Shown: positions 14,466 through 16,790 of the stretch, in pieces | Position numbering within the stretch: the first letter of the stretch is position 1 | How the letters are laid out: each line of letters begins with the position of its first letter | Assembly: GCA_050015355.1 (NCBI GenBank) | Contig: JBEKBO010000099.1 | Location: 1 to 16,790 of the forward strand | DNA length: 16,790 nucleotides | Direction of reading: 5' to 3' | DNA from: CAWBRT01 sp050015355 | GTDB lineage: Bacteria > Acidobacteriota > Terriglobia > Terriglobales > Acidobacteriaceae | Notes under the pieces: model-generated | What the model was told of the DNA's origin: nothing | The model's database searches: none | The model's input: the letters and a program-made list of their open reading frames with translations, nothing else | Made by a program: the position numbers and the translations under genes

Positions 14466-16031
14466 TCAGTGCTTCTGCGGGCCTTCCACCAGGGCGGTCA
14501 CGATGTCGTCGATCGTCTCCGACGCCTTATGTGAATTGAGCAGATGGTTATTGACGATGATCGAAAACGCCAAGCGCTCGCCCTTCAGGGTGGTGAGGTA
14601 GCCGGAGAGGGCGTTCACGTGGCTGAGTGCGCCGGTCTTGGCCTGCACGCGTCCCAAGGTGGAAGGGGCCTTAAACCGCTCGGCAAGCGAGCCATCCATT
14701 CCGCCGACAGGCAGGGTATCGAGGTAAGTCGCTCCCCAGGGCTGACGGGCGATGAAACTCAGCAGCTTGACGACGGCGTGCGGGGTCACCAGATTTTCGC
14801 GCGACAGACCCGAACCGTCGTGAAACACGTACTCATCCGTCCGGATGCCGGCCAGTAATAGCCAGCTCTGCATAACTTCCAGCCCGCCTTCGACCGTACC
14901 GCTACGGCCACGATCGCGCCCCAGCAACCGCAGTATCAGTTCGGCGTGGAGGTTCTGGCTCACTTTGTTAATGACCTTAAGATCCTGCACCAGAGGCATC
15001 GACTGATGATCAGCCAGCACGTTTCTGAGCGGCGTGAGCGGTGGAGCGACGGCATCGGTTCCGCCTCCGGCCGATGCCATCGCCGTGGCGTGGAACGTAT
15101 ACAAGCTTGACAGCTCCGCGTGTTGCGTCCGTACCCGTCCGTAAACCACGATGCCTCGCTTTTCCAGCAGACTGCGCATCAGTTTGGCGGCGAATTCGGC
15201 CGGATCCTCGATGGCCAGCGCCTCTGTTGCCCCAGGATCGCCAAGCGGTATCGTGCCCCAGATAGTGAGCTGATTTGAACCAGGTTCGCGGTTGATAAGA
15301 AGCTTACGAGGTTCGGTGCCGGCAGGCGTGGTGGTTACGCGGTTCTCAATGCGGTAATAGTCGGCGAAGGGCGCAATGCTGACGTAGGCGCGCTCGCCTA
15401 TGTGATCGGCCGGCATCACGCTGACGAACATGACGCTATCGTTGACGGTGAGCGCCGAAACCGGTGCGCCCCATGCCCAAAGCAGGTCATCCTGCGCCCA
15501 GCCTTCGCTATAACGCTGGAAGAGGAAGTAGGAGTCATCGGCCACCAAATCGCCATCGATCACCTTCACGCCGCGTGCAAGTAGCTGATCGGCAAGCTCT
15601 TCCAGCACGCGAACTGGCGGCATATTGCGCTCGGTCCGCAAGTTGTAGGGCAGGGTCCGGCCGCTCAGGTTGGGGTCGCCGCGGCCCACGATCACCAAGT
15701 CGCCGGAGAGCCGGCCGTAACGATCGACAGTTCCCACACTCTCAAGCGTGGTGCGGAAGCGGTACTCAGGTCCAATCAGGGCAAGTACCGCGCCGGTAGT
15801 GAAAAGCTTGGTGTTGGAGGCGGGGATGAACAGCTTGTCGGCATTGAGAGAGAAGAGCGTTTTGCCGCTGCCGAGGTCCACGACCTCGATTCCCCAGACC
15901 GCCTTGGCCGCCTCGGGATCGGCGAGCAGTTCTTCGATGCGCTTCTGGGTGCCCTTGTGATCGGAGGCGACAACCTGTAGCGATAGCAAAAACGTGAGCA
16001 AAAGACAGCAAAACTTGCTTGCTCGCAGCAT
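14466..16031 (-). CDS. dacB: D-alanyl-D-alanine carboxypeptidase/endopeptidase, PBP4-type (peptidase S13)
   Basis: Periplasmic penicillin-binding protein that trims the terminal D-Ala and cleaves cross-links in peptidoglycan. From the ATG at 16031 it has 521 residues with a signal peptide over 1-23 (FCCLLLTFLLSLQVVAS). The SxxK motif with nucleophile is Ser72-N-T-Lys75 (PASNTKLFTTG), the SxN motif Ser358-Q-Asn360 (KVSQNLHAELILR), and KTG is at 465-467. The open frame continues 73 codons upstream, but that part has no S13 similarity and sits before the signal peptide, so the later start is preferred. An extended -10 (TGcTACAAT) lies 15 nt upstream of the ATG. The gene is divergent from folP. 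The window's other peptidoglycan gene is the transglycosylase at the left edge, far away. Confidence 0.96.
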   Translation of the reverse strand: MLRASKFCCLLLTFLLSLQVVASDHKGTQKRIEELLADPEAAKAVWGIEVVDLGSGKTLFSLNADKLFIPASNTKLFTTGAVLALIGPEYRFRTTLESVGTVDRYGRLSGDLVIVGRGDPNLSGRTLPYNLRTERNMPPVRVLEELADQLLARGVKVIDGDLVADDSYFLFQRYSEGWAQDDLLWAWGAPVSALTVNDSVMFVSVMPADHIGERAYVSIAPFADYYRIENRVTTTPAGTEPRKLLINREPGSNQLTIWGTIPLGDPGATEALAIEDPAEFAAKLMRSLLEKRGIVVYGRVRTQHAELSSLYTFHATAMASAGGGTDAVAPPLTPLRNVLADHQSMPLVQDLKVINKVSQNLHAELILRLLGRDRGRSGTVEGGLEVMQSWLLLAGIRTDEYVFHDGSGLSRENLVTPHAVVKLLSFIARQPWGATYLDTLPVGGMDGSLAERFKAPSTLGRVQAKTGALSHVNALSGYLTTLKGERLAFSIIVNNHLLNSHKASETIDDIVTALVEGPQKH

Positions 16032-16046
16032 ATCCAGACCTGCACG

Positions 16047-16055
16047 ATTGTAGCA
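16047..16055 (-). promoter_or_regulatory. Candidate extended -10 promoter of dacB
   Basis: On the minus strand TG-C-TACAAT (16055-16047) is a near-consensus extended -10, 15 nt before the dacB ATG, implying a leader of only about 8-10 nt. No good -35 is visible, which extended -10 promoters tolerate. Confidence 0.45.
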
Positions 16056-16067
16056 TCGTTCCCACGG

Positions 16068-16099
16068 GTTGCCGCCGGCACCCGCCCGGCGACGGCAAC
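16068..16099. other. GC-rich hairpin in the dacB-folP divergent region
   Basis: GTTGCCG (16068-16074) pairs with CGGCAAC (16093-16099), and inner CCGG pairs with CCGG. It lies just upstream of the dacB -10 box. It could be an operator-like palindrome or a dispersed repeat; nothing decides. Confidence 0.35.
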
Positions 16100-16170
16100 T
16101 CCTTTTCGCTCCTGCACTTATTTGAAAAAACACAAACCGTCGTGGCTGCTCCTGAGGGTAGAATTCGCTC

Positions 16171-16790
16171 ATGCGGCAACCGTTTCTATGGAATTTGGGC
16201 CGCCGGTCACTTGAACTCGGCCGGCGGACCCTGGTGATGGGCGTTGTCAACGTAACCCCGGATTCGTTTTCCGACGGTGGGCACTTTCTTTCCCCGGAGT
16301 GTGCCCTCGAACGCGCTCTGCAACTGCTCGGCGAGGGTGCCGATATCCTCGACCTTGGCGGCGAGTCGACTCATCCGGGCGCGTCCGCTATGGGAGCGCG
16401 GCAGGAGCAGGATCGCGTGCTTCCCGTCATCGAGGCGGTCAAGCGCGAGCATCCGGAGGCCATCATCTCCATCGACACCTATAAAGCGGAGACCGCCGTC
16501 GCCGCCGTGCAAGCGGGAGTCGAGATCGTAAACGACGTCAGCGGGTTGATGTGGGACCCGGCCATGCCCGCCGCCATCGCCGGACTCGGCTGCGGCGCCG
16601 TGCTGATGCACACGCGCGGCACTCCCATGGAGTGGAATTCGCTGCCGCCGGAGCCTGACCCGGTTTCCTTCGTGCTGCGCGGACTGACCAACTCGGCCGG
16701 GCTGGCGGGCCGTGCCGGAATCGCCAGTGAACACCTGGTGCTCGATCCGGGCTTTGGCTTCGGCAAGCGCTTTGACGAGAACTATCCGTT
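16171..16790 (+). CDS. folP: Dihydropteroate synthase (3' end outside window)
   Basis: Condenses dihydropterin pyrophosphate with p-aminobenzoate in folate synthesis; the target of sulfonamides. 206 residues are visible and the frame is open at the window edge. Family motifs are MGVVNVTPDSFSDGG (23-37), GGEST-H-PG (63-70), SIDT (100-103), VNDVSG (120-125), LMHTRG (145-150) and DPGFGFGK (192-199). Position 68 is His (codon CAT at 16372-16374), where the family usually has Arg (Arg63 of E. coli, which contacts the pyrophosphate). The ATG at 16171 has no well-placed Shine-Dalgarno sequence; TAGAAT ends 6 nt before it, so the mRNA may be leaderless. It is divergent from dacB. Confidence 0.97.
   Translation, partial: MRQPFLWNLGRRSLELGRRTLVMGVVNVTPDSFSDGGHFLSPECALERALQLLGEGADILDLGGESTHPGASAMGARQEQDRVLPVIEAVKREHPEAIISIDTYKAETAVAAVQAGVEIVNDVSGLMWDPAMPAAIAGLGCGAVLMHTRGTPMEWNSLPPEPDPVSFVLRGLTNSAGLAGRAGIASEHLVLDPGFGFGKRFDENYP

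Noticed and set aside
16032..16250. 73-codon N-terminal extension of dacB
   Set aside because: It would bury the signal peptide inside the protein and overlaps folP. The ATG at 16031 directly starts the signal peptide and has an extended -10 upstream.

Overview
This window looks like a chromosomal segment of a GC-rich, Gram-negative soil bacterium, most likely an Acidobacteriota member (Terriglobia/Koribacter-like). The pointers are the mix of outer-envelope genes, an MCE protein with GKGS-type repeats, a secreted M13 peptidase, and structured dispersed repeats of a kind common in those genomes. The phylum is inferred from gene content, not from a marker gene. No rRNA, tRNA, CRISPR array or prophage is visible.

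Layout. 1-1965 (minus): an MltD-like lytic transglycosylase lipoprotein whose C-terminus, in a third LysM domain, runs off the left edge. 2180-2413 (minus): a small two-helix membrane protein. 2414-2769: a gene-free stretch holding a 141-bp cloverleaf-like element. 2770-4938 (plus): recG. 5038-5698: a RAYT (REP-associated Y1 transposase) gene on the minus strand, bracketed by 42-bp inverted palindromes, with one more REP-like hairpin beside it. 5935-7377 and 7426-7803 (plus): selA and acpS. 7804-8192: gene-poor, with a good promoter. 8193-9248 (plus): a stand-alone MCE/MlaD protein. 9249-9522: a leader region with a 15-bp perfect inverted repeat. 9523-11571 (plus): M13 metallopeptidase. 11671-12997 (minus): a lipoprotein cytochrome c, then lipA. 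13136-14377 (plus): DUF488 and DUF3891 genes, probably co-transcribed. 14466-16031 (minus): dacB (PBP4-like). 16171-16790 (plus): 5' part of folP, cut by the right edge.

Functionally most genes are housekeeping or envelope genes: peptidoglycan turnover (MltD-like, DacB), lipid transport (MCE), cofactor and lipid synthesis (LipA, AcpS, FolP), selenocysteine synthesis (SelA), and recombination (RecG). They do not form one pathway. The accessory content is non-coding or mobile: the RAYT/REP unit, related hairpins next to selA and lipA, the cloverleaf element upstream of recG, and the inverted repeat upstream of the M13 gene. No clearly new multi-gene system is visible. The RAYT/REP unit and the two unexplained structured elements best merit follow-up. 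Several genes (recG, folP, the DUF488 gene, lipA) lack a Shine-Dalgarno sequence and have a -10-like box 6-9 nt before ATG, which suggests leaderless transcripts.
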